Notes: generated by a model from the sequence alone, not told the origin. A stretch of 9,259 bases of DNA from Nocardia sp. (GCA_013361595.1 JABFXT010000398.1:1-9259), one strand, 5' to 3'. Shown: positions 1-6,527, counted from the stretch's first letter. Made by a program: numbers and translations.

Positions 1-350
1 GGACCGGGCGCATCATCAATGTGACCTCGTCGGCGGGCCTGACCGGGACGCTCGGCCAGGTCAACTATTCCGCCGCGAAGGCGGGAATCATCGGTGTCAC
101 CAAATCGCTGGCCCGGGAACTGGCCCGGAAGAACATCCTGGTGAACGCACTGGCCCCGCTGGCGGCGACTCCGATGACCGAAACCATCCGCACCGACGAG
201 AAATTCGCCGAGCAGATGCTCAACCGGATTCCGCTGCGCCGCTGGGCCGAACCGGACGAGGTCGCGGGGGCGTTCGTCTTCCTGGCCTCCGACGCCGCCT
301 CGTTCGTCACGGGGCAGGTGCTGCCGGTCGACGGCGGCATGGTTATGTGA
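1..350 (+). CDS. Short-chain dehydrogenase/reductase (FabG-like), 5' end outside the window
   Basis: This is the C-terminal part (115 visible residues from nt 3) of a classical SDR. It reads open from the left edge, so the true start and the Rossmann glycine motif lie outside. The visible catalytic residues are Ser (visible residue 9, in NVTSSAG), Tyr22 and Lys26 in the YxxxK motif (NYSAAKAG, Tyr codon 66-68). The end, VTGQVLPVDGG, is the usual SDR C-terminus. Family members reduce 3-oxoacyl or oxidise 3-hydroxyacyl thioesters with NAD(P)H. Placed before a CoA-transferase, a crotonase, a thiolase and an acyl-CoA dehydrogenase, a 3-hydroxyacyl-CoA dehydrogenase role is plausible. That is inferred from context, since SDR substrates cannot be read from these motifs. 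Its TGA (348-350) shares bases with the next ATG (TGATG), so the two are probably translationally coupled. Confidence 0.93.
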   Translation, partial: TGRIINVTSSAGLTGTLGQVNYSAAKAGIIGVTKSLARELARKNILVNALAPLAATPMTETIRTDEKFAEQMLNRIPLRRWAEPDEVAGAFVFLASDAASFVTGQVLPVDGGMVM

Positions 351-1582
351 TGGCCCCGACCGGCCCGCTGGCCGGGGTGCTGGTGATCGCGCTGGAGCAG
401 GCGGTCTCGGCGCCCATGTGCACGCGCACACTCGCCGACTTCGGGGCCCGGGTGATCAAGGTCGAGAATCCGGCCGGTGGTGATTTCGCCCGGCACTACG
501 ACGATGTGGTGGCGGGCCAGGCCGCCCATTTCGTCTGGGTGAACCGGGGCAAGGAGTCGGTGACCCTCGACCTGAAATCCGAACCGGGCCTCGCGGTTCT
601 GCACGAACTGCTGGCCCGCGCGGATGTGCTGGTATCGAATCTGGCGCCCGGTGCCACCGGGCGGCTCGGGCTGACAGCGGCGGATCTGGCCGAGCGGTAT
701 CCGCGGTTGATCGCGCTGGAGATAGACGGTTTCGGTGCCGGTGGCCCGCTCTCGCACAAACGTGCCTACGATCTGCTGGTCCAGGCGGAGTCCGGGGTGT
801 GCTCGGTGACCGGGCGCCCGGGTGAACCGGCCAAACCCGGTCCGGCGGTCGCGGATGTGACCACCGGGCTGTACGCGGCACTGTCGATCCTGGCGCAACT
901 GTGCGGCCGCTACCGCGAGACCGGCACCGCGGGCGGGGCGATCAGTATCAGTCTCTTCGACACCATGGCCGAAATGATGGGATACCACCTGAACTACACC
1001 CGGCATTCGGGCGTGGAGCAGCAGCCGCTCGGGATGAGTTCGCCGGCGGTCGCACCGTACGGCGCCTACGCCACCGGTGACCGGCAGACTGTGGTGCTCG
1101 GTACCACCAACGACCGGGAATGGCAGCGGCTGGCCCGGCAGATCCTGGGCCGGCCCGATCTGGCCGCCGACGATCGTTTCCGGACCAACTCCGACCGGGT
1201 GCGCAACCGGGAACTGCTCGATACGGCCATCGGCGACTGGTGCGCCCGGCACACCCTCGCCGAAGTGCAGAAGGCCGCCGACGACGCCGGTATCGGCAAT
1301 TCGCGGTACAACACGGCCGCCGAGATGATCGACCATCCCCAGCTCGCGGCCCGCGACCGCTGGCGCGAGGTCGACAGCCCCGGCGGTCCGGTGCCCGCTC
1401 TGCTACCGCCCGCGGTGATCAGCGGGTTCGATCCGCCGATGGGCCCGGTGCCGGGGCTCGGTGAGCACACCGATGCCGTGCTGGCGGAACTGGGCCGCTC
1501 GGCGGCGGAGATCGGCGAGCTGCGTCGAGGCTCGGTGATCGGACCCGAATACCACGCCGCTGTTTCCGGGGAGCGGTCGTGA
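350..1582 (+). CDS. CaiB/BaiF family III CoA-transferase
   Basis: This 410-residue protein has the usual length of family III CoA-transferases, which move CoA between carboxylic acids through an aspartyl-CoA thioester. The N-terminal stretch PLAGVLVIALEQAVSAP followed by TLADFGARVIKVENP is the family signature. NRGKESVTLDLKS (about residues 65-77) and the PGPAVADVTTGLYA segment follow; the Asp in VADVTTG is residue 169 from the ATG and aligns with the nucleophilic Asp of formyl-CoA transferase. A GTG at 347 is an alternative start. I prefer ATG 350 because it overlaps the upstream stop. The gene ends in a GTGA overlap with the crotonase gene. In this operon it probably loads CoA onto the acid that the other enzymes degrade; the specific acid and CoA donor cannot be deduced. 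A racemase role (as in AMACR) is the main alternative, but the nearby activation and oxidation genes favour transfer. Confidence 0.93.
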   Translation: MAPTGPLAGVLVIALEQAVSAPMCTRTLADFGARVIKVENPAGGDFARHYDDVVAGQAAHFVWVNRGKESVTLDLKSEPGLAVLHELLARADVLVSNLAPGATGRLGLTAADLAERYPRLIALEIDGFGAGGPLSHKRAYDLLVQAESGVCSVTGRPGEPAKPGPAVADVTTGLYAALSILAQLCGRYRETGTAGGAISISLFDTMAEMMGYHLNYTRHSGVEQQPLGMSSPAVAPYGAYATGDRQTVVLGTTNDREWQRLARQILGRPDLAADDRFRTNSDRVRNRELLDTAIGDWCARHTLAEVQKAADDAGIGNSRYNTAAEMIDHPQLAARDRWREVDSPGGPVPALLPPAVISGFDPPMGPVPGLGEHTDAVLAELGRSAAEIGELRRGSVIGPEYHAAVSGERS

Positions 1583-2421
1583 GTGCCGAGGCGACGGACG
1601 GTGGATCGGTCACCGGCGAACCCGAACTGCTGGTCGCCGACCGGGCCGGGATCCGGACAGTGACACTGAACCGCCCGCACCGCAGAAATGCGATGACCTG
1701 GGCGATGTGGCGGGACCTGGCGGATGTGCTGCGGGATACCGGCGGCGACCGGTCCGTCCGCGCGCTGGTGCTCACCGGCGCAGGTGGCGCCTTCTGCTCG
1801 GGCGCCGATATCTCGGTACCCGATGCCCGGCATCCCATGGACAAACTCCGGATCTTCACCGATCTCGCGCTACAACTGCACGAACTGCCCACGCCCACTG
1901 TCGCGAAGGTGACCGGTCCCGCGGTGGGCGCCGGCTGGAACCTCGCCCTGGGCTGCGATCTGGTGGTGGCCACTCCGGAGGCCACCTTCGCCCAGATCTT
2001 CGCCCGGCGGGGGCTGTCGGTGGACCTCGGCGGGTCGTGGTTGCTGCCGAAACTGGTCGGGTTGCAGCAGGCGAAACGGCTGGCGCTGCTGGCCGAAACC
2101 GTCGATGCCGCCCGCGCCGAAGCGCTCGGCCTGGTCACCTGGGTGATCGCGAGCGCGGAGATAGACGGGTTCACCGAGGATCTCGCCGCCCGGCTCGCGG
2201 CCGGCCCCCCGGTGGCGCTGGCGCAGACCAAAGCCCTGCTGAACGAGGGTGCAGACTCGACACTACGAGAGGCGCTGGCCGGCGAGGCCCGGGCCCAGGG
2301 AGTCAATTTCGCTACCGCCGACGCGCCGGAGGCATACGCGGCCTTCGCCGGGAAACGCACACCGCGGTTCACCGGCGCCTGGTCGCTGCCCCCGGCGGGC
2401 GGCGAGAAGAGGAGCGGGTAG
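1579..2421 (+). CDS. Enoyl-CoA hydratase/isomerase family protein lacking the hydratase glutamates
   Basis: This is a 280-residue crotonase-fold protein. The GTG start overlaps the previous stop (GTGA) and has a GGGGAG at 1568-1573, 5 nt upstream. The oxyanion-hole segments are present: AFCSGADIS (residues 71-79) and GPAVGAGW (113-120). Aligned by eye to rat crotonase, the Glu144 position is Asn121 and the Glu164 position is Phe141, so both water-activating residues are missing. Asp149, in GLSVDLGGSWLLPKLVG, instead sits where PaaG-type isomerases and 4-chlorobenzoyl-CoA dehalogenase carry their catalytic Asp. The sequence therefore suggests double-bond isomerisation or another Asp-based acyl-CoA reaction rather than simple hydration. 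The N-terminus of about 18 residues before the domain is slightly long. It lies directly before the thiolase gene with no gap and is certainly co-transcribed. The fold is secure; the reaction is inferred. Confidence 0.92.
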   Translation: MSAEATDGGSVTGEPELLVADRAGIRTVTLNRPHRRNAMTWAMWRDLADVLRDTGGDRSVRALVLTGAGGAFCSGADISVPDARHPMDKLRIFTDLALQLHELPTPTVAKVTGPAVGAGWNLALGCDLVVATPEATFAQIFARRGLSVDLGGSWLLPKLVGLQQAKRLALLAETVDAARAEALGLVTWVIASAEIDGFTEDLAARLAAGPPVALAQTKALLNEGADSTLREALAGEARAQGVNFATADAPEAYAAFAGKRTPRFTGAWSLPPAGGEKRSG

Positions 2422-3585
2422 ATGCGGGAAGTGGTGATCGCCGGCGCGGTGCGCACACCGGTCGGCAAGCGTAAGGGCGGGCTGTCGGGTATGCATGCCG
2501 CGGACCTGTCCGCGGTGGTGCTGCGCGCACTCGCCGAACGTACCGGCGTGGATCCGGCACTGATCGACGATGTGGTGTGGGGCTGTGTCTCCCAGGTCGG
2601 CGACCAGTCGAGCAATATCGGGCGCTACGCGGTACTCGCCGCCGGCTGGCCCGAATCCGTTCCCGGGACCACGGTGAACCGGGCTTGCGGTTCGAGCCAG
2701 CAGGCGCTGGATTTCGCGGCGCAGGCGGTGATGTCGGGTCAGCAGGATCTCGTAGTGGCCGGTGGGGTCGAGGTGATGAGCCGGGTCCCGCTCGGCGCCG
2801 CCCGCGCGACCGGGCAACCGTACGGTCCGGCGGTGCTGGCGCGATACGACGACTTCTCCTTCAACCAGGGGATCTCGGCCGAGCTCATCGCCCGGAAGTG
2901 GGGTTTCACCCGCACCGTGCTCGACGAGTACTCCGCGCGATCCCACGACCTCGCGGCCGCCGCCCAGGACCGGGGGGCGTTCGACGCGCAGATCGTCGCC
3001 GTCGACGCACCCGCCGGAGAAACCACCGAGGGCGGAAAGGTCACGGCCGACGAGGGACTCCGGCGCGGGACCACCGCCACGAAACTGGCGAACCTGAAGC
3101 CCGCGTTCCAGGACGACGGGGTCATCCACGCCGGTAACTCCTCCCAGATATCCGACGGCGCGGCGGCATTGCTGGTGACCACCCCGGAGAAGGCCGCCGA
3201 GCTCGGTCTGACGCCGCTCGTGCGCTACCGCGCCGGCGCGGTGGCCGGAGCCGATCCGGTGCTCATGCTCACCGGACCGATACCGGCCACGGAGAAGGTG
3301 CTGCGCCGTATCGGGCTCACGGTCGCCGATATCGGAGTCTTCGAGGTGAACGAGGCGTTCGCGCCGGTCCCGCTGGCCTGGCTCGCCGAAACCGGGGCCG
3401 ATCCGGCCGCGCTGAATCCGCTCGGTGGCGCCATCGCGCTCGGGCATCCGCTGGGCGGCTCCGGTGCCGTCCTGATGACCAGGATGATCCATCACATGCG
3501 CGACAACGGGATTCGCTTCGGATTGCAAACCATGTGCGAGGGCGGCGGCACCGCGAATGCCACCGTCGTCGAACTCGTCTCCTAG
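2422..3585 (+). CDS. Thiolase family acetyl-CoA acyltransferase
   Basis: This 387-residue protein has the full length of degradative thiolases, which cleave 3-oxoacyl-CoA with CoA to release acetyl-CoA (or propionyl-CoA) and a shortened acyl-CoA. All catalytic parts are visible: nucleophilic Cys89 in NRACGSSQQAL, the NEAFA loop (Asn310), His342 in GHPLGGSGA, and the second Cys372 in MCEGGGTANAT. The start VVIAGAVRTPVGKRKGGL is typical. The ATG follows the crotonase stop directly (TAG/ATG, no gap), with a GAAGAGGAG purine tract at about 2405-2414 inside the upstream gene as ribosome binding site. In this operon it would be the final, chain-shortening step. The biosynthetic direction (acetoacetyl-CoA formation) is possible for the family but unlikely next to an acyl-CoA dehydrogenase. 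Substrate length cannot be judged. Confidence 0.96.
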   Translation: MREVVIAGAVRTPVGKRKGGLSGMHAADLSAVVLRALAERTGVDPALIDDVVWGCVSQVGDQSSNIGRYAVLAAGWPESVPGTTVNRACGSSQQALDFAAQAVMSGQQDLVVAGGVEVMSRVPLGAARATGQPYGPAVLARYDDFSFNQGISAELIARKWGFTRTVLDEYSARSHDLAAAAQDRGAFDAQIVAVDAPAGETTEGGKVTADEGLRRGTTATKLANLKPAFQDDGVIHAGNSSQISDGAAALLVTTPEKAAELGLTPLVRYRAGAVAGADPVLMLTGPIPATEKVLRRIGLTVADIGVFEVNEAFAPVPLAWLAETGADPAALNPLGGAIALGHPLGGSGAVLMTRMIHHMRDNGIRFGLQTMCEGGGTANATVVELVS

Positions 3586-3592
3586 GAAGAAC

Positions 3593-4741
3593 ATGCGTCG
3601 CGATCTGTTCACCCCCGACCACGAAGCGTTCCGCCAGCTGGCGCGCGAATTCATCGACAAGGAGGTCGTGCCCCAGTACCCGGACTGGGAGAAGCAGGGG
3701 CAGATGCCGCGTGCGGTGTTCCGGCGGCTCGGGGAACTGGGCCTGCTCGGCACCGCGATCCCGGAGGAGTACGGCGGGATGGGAGTGCGCGATTACCGGT
3801 ACAACGTGGTGCTGCAGGAGGAGGCGCAGCGGGCCCTGGTGACGCTGAGTACCGTACGTACCCAGCTGGACGTCATCCTGCCGTACTTCCTCGAATACGC
3901 CGATGCGGCGCAGCGACAGCGCTGGTTCCCCGGTCTGGCCGACGGCACCCTGCTCACCGCCGTCGCCATGACCGAGCCGGGTACCGGATCCGATCTCGCC
4001 GGGATCCGCACCACCGCGGTACGCGACGGTGCGGACTACGTGCTCAACGGTGCGAAGACCTTCATCACCGGCGGTCTGCTCGCCGATCTGGTGGTCGTGG
4101 TGGCCCGGACCGCCACCGATCCGGACAACCGGCGGGCCGGGCTGACCCTGTTGGTGGTGGAGGATGGTATGCCGGGCTTCGAGCGCGGCCGGGTACTGGA
4201 CAAGATGGGCTGCAAGGTGCAGGACACGGTGGAGTTGTCGTTCACCGATGTGCGCGTGCCGGTGTCCAACCGGCTGGGTGCGGAGGGCGCCGCGTTCGGC
4301 TATCTCGGCCACAACCTGCCCCAGGAGCGGATGACCGTGGCGGTGGGATCGGTGGCGCAGGCCCGTGCGGCGCTGCACGCCACGATCGATTACGTCAAGG
4401 AACGCAAGGCCTTCGGTACGCCGGTGGCGTCGTTCCAGAACACCAAATTCGAACTCGCCGCGATCTCCGCCGAGGTGGAGGCCGCGCAGACCATGGTGGA
4501 TCGGGCGGTTCGGGATCTGGTGGACGGGGAACTCTCCGGTGCCGATGCCGCGCGGGTGAAACTGTTCGCCACCGAGACCCAGGCCCGGGTCGTGGACCGC
4601 TGCCTGCAATTGTTCGGCGGTTACGGCTACATGATGGAATATCCGATCGCCCGGCTCTACACCGATGCCCGGGTGGCGCGGATCTACGCGGGCACCAGCG
4701 AGGTCATGAAAGTTATCATTGCCAAAGACCTCGGTTTGTGA
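3593..4741 (+). CDS. Acyl-CoA dehydrogenase (LCAD-like active site)
   Basis: This 382-residue FAD-dependent dehydrogenase makes trans-2-enoyl-CoA from acyl-CoA. The start chosen is ATG 3593 (MRRDLFTPDHEAFR), just after an AGGAAG at 3584-3589. An in-frame start at 3557 would lie inside the thiolase gene and add 12 atypical residues. Family signatures are AMTEPGTGSDLAGIRT (125-140, FAD/substrate loop), NGAKTFITGG (152-161), RKAFGTPVASFQ, and LFGGYGYMMEYPIAR near the C-terminus. The C-terminal motif is YAGTSE, so Ala366 replaces the Glu that acts as base in MCAD and SCAD. Glu245 in NLPQERM matches the helix-G Glu used by long-chain and isovaleryl-CoA dehydrogenases, so the enzyme should be active with that geometry. 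It is the last gene of the tight operon, 7 bp after the thiolase stop. Electrons would go to ETF, which is not encoded here. Confidence 0.96.
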   Translation: MRRDLFTPDHEAFRQLAREFIDKEVVPQYPDWEKQGQMPRAVFRRLGELGLLGTAIPEEYGGMGVRDYRYNVVLQEEAQRALVTLSTVRTQLDVILPYFLEYADAAQRQRWFPGLADGTLLTAVAMTEPGTGSDLAGIRTTAVRDGADYVLNGAKTFITGGLLADLVVVVARTATDPDNRRAGLTLLVVEDGMPGFERGRVLDKMGCKVQDTVELSFTDVRVPVSNRLGAEGAAFGYLGHNLPQERMTVAVGSVAQARAALHATIDYVKERKAFGTPVASFQNTKFELAAISAEVEAAQTMVDRAVRDLVDGELSGADAARVKLFATETQARVVDRCLQLFGGYGYMMEYPIARLYTDARVARIYAGTSEVMKVIIAKDLGL

Positions 4742-4752
4742 TGTATAGCACA
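4737..4752. promoter_or_regulatory. CRP/GlxR-like operator
   Basis: TGTGA, then TGTATA, then GCACA gives a 16-bp dyad matching the CRP-family consensus TGTGA-N6-TCACA at 9 of 10 arm positions. Its central TA also fits the GlxR form TGTGANNTANNTCACA known in corynebacteria. It overlaps the acyl-CoA dehydrogenase stop codon and lies about 84 bp before the preferred start of the next gene. The local sequence is also unusually AT-rich for this genome. A cAMP-responsive regulator binding here is inferred; the site alone does not show activation or repression. Confidence 0.5.
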
Positions 4753-4763
4753 ATTGATATTTC

Positions 4764-4781
4764 GGTGAGATGTGCGTCACA
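4764..4781. promoter_or_regulatory. Second inverted repeat in the same gap
   Basis: Within this stretch GTGA (4765-4768) and TCAC (4777-4780) form a dyad with an 8-bp spacer. The right part also contains TGTG-CGT-CACA (4771-4781), a perfect short palindrome. The spacing is 2 bp too long for a standard CRP-type site, so it may be a degenerate second site, an operator for another dimeric regulator, or chance. It lies between the stronger site at 4737-4752 and the start of the next gene. Confidence 0.25.
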
Positions 4782-4835
4782 CGGCTCGGTTCGACCCTAC
4801 TGTTTCAGCAGTTGGTTTATCGAACGGAGTACCCG

Positions 4836-5465
4836 GTGATCGGTTCACGGGATGAGCACAGGGCGGCCGGCTGCCTTCTGGACGCCGAAACCGTGGTCGG
4901 ACCCGGTCTACGCCCGGTCGACATCATGCGCGCGCACGCCAGGCGCCATCCGCTGCGGCACCGGCTCGCGATCGTCGCGCCCGACACGGTGGACGCGGTG
5001 CGATACGCGGGCGGCTTCATCTTCGACCGCATGATGGGCGGCTGGGAGGTGGTCGCGGTACTCACCGAACACGACGATGTGCGTCCGCTCGAGATCCTGG
5101 GCGCGACGGTTCTCGATCTCACCACCGCCATGGCCTCGCCGGTGCACGACACCTGGCCGGAGAGTGTGCTGCTGGCGCCGGATGTGTTCGTCTCGAACGA
5201 ATGGGTCCGCAAGGGCGCCATCGATTGTCTCGACAAGGGCCTGGCCGAACTCGCGGTCTGGGGCGACGACCTGCCCCCGGAACTCGCCTGCCGGGTCTTC
5301 TCGGCCCATCACCGGCTCAGTTCGGCGGCCCAGGCGTTCAAACGATGCGCCCTCGCCGCGGCCGGGGTGCCCGAACAGGAACGCGAGGATATCGAGGTCT
5401 TCCACAGCGGTGAAGTTCTGCTCGCGGATCTGCGCGGCAGGCAGGCTCTGGTCCGCGCGGTCTGA
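4836..5465 (+). CDS. Conserved-looking hypothetical protein, 209 residues, function unknown
   Basis: I do not recognise this protein. The preferred start is GTG 4836, with a GGAG at 4826-4829 six nt upstream. An ATG at 4770 would add 22 residues with no visible ribosome binding site and would run through the palindromes of the promoter region. The product looks soluble and cytosolic, with no signal peptide or membrane segment. Residues 43-49 (RLAIVAP) and 58-76 (YAGGFIFDRMMGGWEVVAV) followed by LEILGATVLDL (86-96) look like alternating strands and helices of an alpha/beta domain. The C-terminal third is helical and rich in Ala and Glu. Codon use matches the neighbours, so it is likely a real gene. 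The 94-bp gap and the CRP-like site before it suggest its own promoter, although read-through from the beta-oxidation operon is possible. A GC hairpin begins 3 bp after its stop. Confidence 0.8.
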   Translation: MIGSRDEHRAAGCLLDAETVVGPGLRPVDIMRAHARRHPLRHRLAIVAPDTVDAVRYAGGFIFDRMMGGWEVVAVLTEHDDVRPLEILGATVLDLTTAMASPVHDTWPESVLLAPDVFVSNEWVRKGAIDCLDKGLAELAVWGDDLPPELACRVFSAHHRLSSAAQAFKRCALAAAGVPEQEREDIEVFHSGEVLLADLRGRQALVRAV

Positions 5466-5467
5466 AC

Positions 5468-5482
5468 CGGCGCTCCGCGCCG
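5468..5482 (+). terminator. GC-rich hairpin after the hypothetical gene
   Basis: CGGCGC-TCC-GCGCCG is a perfect 6-bp stem with a 3-nt loop, starting 3 bp after the TGA at 5463-5465. A second, weaker hairpin follows at 5490-5504 (CGGCC-AGAGC-GGCCG). Neither has a T-run, which is common in high-GC actinobacteria. The position between convergent genes supports a termination role, but GC-rich DNA forms such stems by chance. Confidence 0.4.
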
Positions 5483-5594
5483 CGCCGCCCGGCCAGAGCG
5501 GCCGCAGCACGTCGATGGCCTCGTCGGCCCGCCGTCAGGGCACCCGACTGCCGTACGTTCGGTGCGCGCGGTGTGGCCGGGACCGTCCCGCCGA

Positions 5595-6041
5595 TCACCG
5601 CGGGAGGCTCAGCTCCTCCGACAGCATCCCCAGAATGCGGTGTAGCGCGACTCGATCCGCGGTGGACAGTCGACCGGCCGTTTCGTCGTCGATCTCGGAC
5701 GCCGCGTCGAGGCACTGTGCGAGCAACTGCCGGCCGTCGTCGGTGAGGCCGAGCAGCTGTCGGCGCCGGTCTCCCGGATCGCGCAGCCGGGTTATCGCGT
5801 CGAGTGATTCGAGATGATCGGCGAGGGTGACGACCAGGCTCGGGGCGACGCCCATGATCCGCGCCACCTCCATCTGTGAGGCGGGGCCGTGCGTTGCCAA
5901 CGCATTGAGCATGCCCACGTGTTTCGGCTTGAGTGCCAACGCCGCCACGCGGGTGGTGAAGCGGTCTGTCATGAACGCGCCCAGTAGTCCGAGTCGGAAG
6001 GTGATCGTCTCCGGTAACGCCTGTGCCTTGACGTTCTTCAT
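5595..6041 (-). CDS. MarR-family transcriptional regulator
   Basis: This 148-residue protein has the size of a MarR repressor, which binds DNA as a dimer and is usually released by a small lipophilic or phenolic ligand. The winged helix covers roughly residues 35-105: LKPKHVGMLNALATHGPASQ, then a recognition-helix region MGVAPSLVVTLADHLESLDA (63-82), and a wing with RDPGDRRRQLLGLT (87-100), which is the classic MarR wing pattern. N- and C-terminal helices supply the dimer interface. I chose ATG 6041 over GTG 6050 because neither has a good ribosome binding site and a TATTGT box sits at the distance expected for transcription to begin at this ATG. It diverges from the membrane protein gene, so self-regulation and control of that neighbour are likely but inferred. 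It converges with the hypothetical gene upstream, 129 bp away. Confidence 0.93.
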   Translation of the reverse strand: MKNVKAQALPETITFRLGLLGAFMTDRFTTRVAALALKPKHVGMLNALATHGPASQMEVARIMGVAPSLVVTLADHLESLDAITRLRDPGDRRRQLLGLTDDGRQLLAQCLDAASEIDDETAGRLSTADRVALHRILGMLSEELSLPR

Positions 6042-6056
6042 GGTACGCACAATACT
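6028..6056 (+). promoter_or_regulatory. Candidate promoter of the membrane protein gene
   Basis: TTGACG (6028-6033) matches the -35 consensus at five of six bases. A 17-bp spacer leads to AATACT (6051-6056), a four-of-six -10 match, which predicts a start near 6063 and a leader of about 37 nt. The -35 lies inside the start of the divergent regulator gene, so both promoters would be exclusive or jointly repressible. Confidence 0.4.
6049..6054 (-). promoter_or_regulatory. Candidate -10 box of the MarR gene (leaderless start)
   Basis: On the minus strand TATTGT occupies 6054 to 6049, and exactly 7 nt separate it from the A of the ATG at 6041. Transcription would then begin at the start codon, giving a leaderless mRNA, a common class in actinobacteria. 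This agrees with the absence of a Shine-Dalgarno sequence before the ATG. No convincing -35 is visible. Confidence 0.35.
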
Positions 6057-6099
6057 GCGATGTAATCATTCATGCTGTGAACGATTCAGGAGAAGAAAG

Positions 6100-6495
6100 A
6101 TGCAGAAGCAGAAGCTCGGAATGCCGGCGCGGATCGTCAACGCCGCCGCGGCGATCGCGGCGATGGGGTTCGCCATCGTGGCGTCGATCGATCCGGCCGC
6201 CGTGCTACCGGCCGCCGATCCCACCCCGGGTACCGAGATGTACGCGTGGGCCTACGCGGTCCGGGCCGTCCCCCTCGGCGTCGTCCTGCTGGTCGCTCTG
6301 TTCGGGAAGAACGAACGCGTCCTGCTGCCGCTGCTTGCCACCGCCGGCGTGGTCCAACTCGGCGACATCCTGATCGGCGCGGATCGGCATCTCGTGGGCA
6401 TGATGATCGGTGGCGCGCTCGGCGCCGCGATCCACCTGACCACCGCCGCGCACCTGATGGCCGCGCGTCGCCGGCCTGTCCACCGCTACAGCTGA
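6100..6495 (+). CDS. Small four-helix membrane protein (DUF4267-like)
   Basis: This is a 131-residue integral membrane protein. The start at ATG 6100 is set by an AGGAG at 6088-6092 with 7 nt spacing. Four hydrophobic segments are visible: about residues 11-31, 48-68, 74-93 and 98-119. A short basic tail (AARRRPVHR) follows and would place the C-terminus in the cytoplasm. The layout, with an Arg before the second helix (AVRAVPLGVVLLVAL) and VVQLGDILIG at the end of the third, resembles DUF4267-type proteins. That assignment is by eye and moderate. The family has no settled function. It diverges from a MarR regulator that probably controls it, so a stress- or ligand-responsive membrane role is plausible. 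Convergent with the oxidoreductase gene, 32 bp away. Confidence 0.85.
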   Translation: MQKQKLGMPARIVNAAAAIAAMGFAIVASIDPAAVLPAADPTPGTEMYAWAYAVRAVPLGVVLLVALFGKNERVLLPLLATAGVVQLGDILIGADRHLVGMMIGGALGAAIHLTTAAHLMAARRRPVHRYS

Positions 6496-6506
6496 TCATG
6501 CAAGTC

Positions 6507-6521
6507 GCGCCGAAGGGGCGC
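6507..6521. terminator. Weak hairpin between convergent genes
   Basis: GCGCC-GAAGG-GGCGC forms a 5-bp stem with a 5-nt loop in the 32-bp gap between the converging membrane protein and oxidoreductase genes. It has no T-run on either side. The position suits a bidirectional terminator, but the stem is short. Confidence 0.25.
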
Positions 6522-6527
6522 CGGTCG

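Noticed and set aside
65..1336. 423-codon open frame on the minus strand opposite the SDR and CoA-transferase genes
   Set aside because: It is antisense to genes with clear catalytic motifs. Its Arg/Gly/His-rich product has no domain pattern; such frames stay open because of GC-ending codons on the coding strand.
3557..3592. Upstream start for the acyl-CoA dehydrogenase
   Set aside because: It overlaps the thiolase end by 29 bp and adds MPPSSNSSPRKN, which is unlike family N-termini. ATG 3593 has an AGGAAG just upstream and a typical start.
2263..4780. Long minus-strand frames (496 and 487 codons) opposite the thiolase and acyl-CoA dehydrogenase genes
   Set aside because: They are shadows of the true genes: composition is Gly/Arg/His-rich, no motif is visible, and the sense strand encodes complete enzymes.
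4815..4825. GTT-N5-AAC dyad before the hypothetical gene as a TetR-type (KstR-like) operator
   Set aside because: Only three bases match per arm and the spacing differs from the KstR consensus, so chance is sufficient.
4770..4835. ATG 4770 as start of the hypothetical protein
   Set aside because: There is no Shine-Dalgarno before it and the extension runs through the palindromic regulatory region. GTG 4836 has GGAG at 6 nt.
5338..6069. 243-codon minus-strand frame overlapping the MarR gene
   Set aside because: It lies in another frame of a clear MarR gene and also covers the convergent hypothetical gene's end; its product is Arg-rich with no motif.
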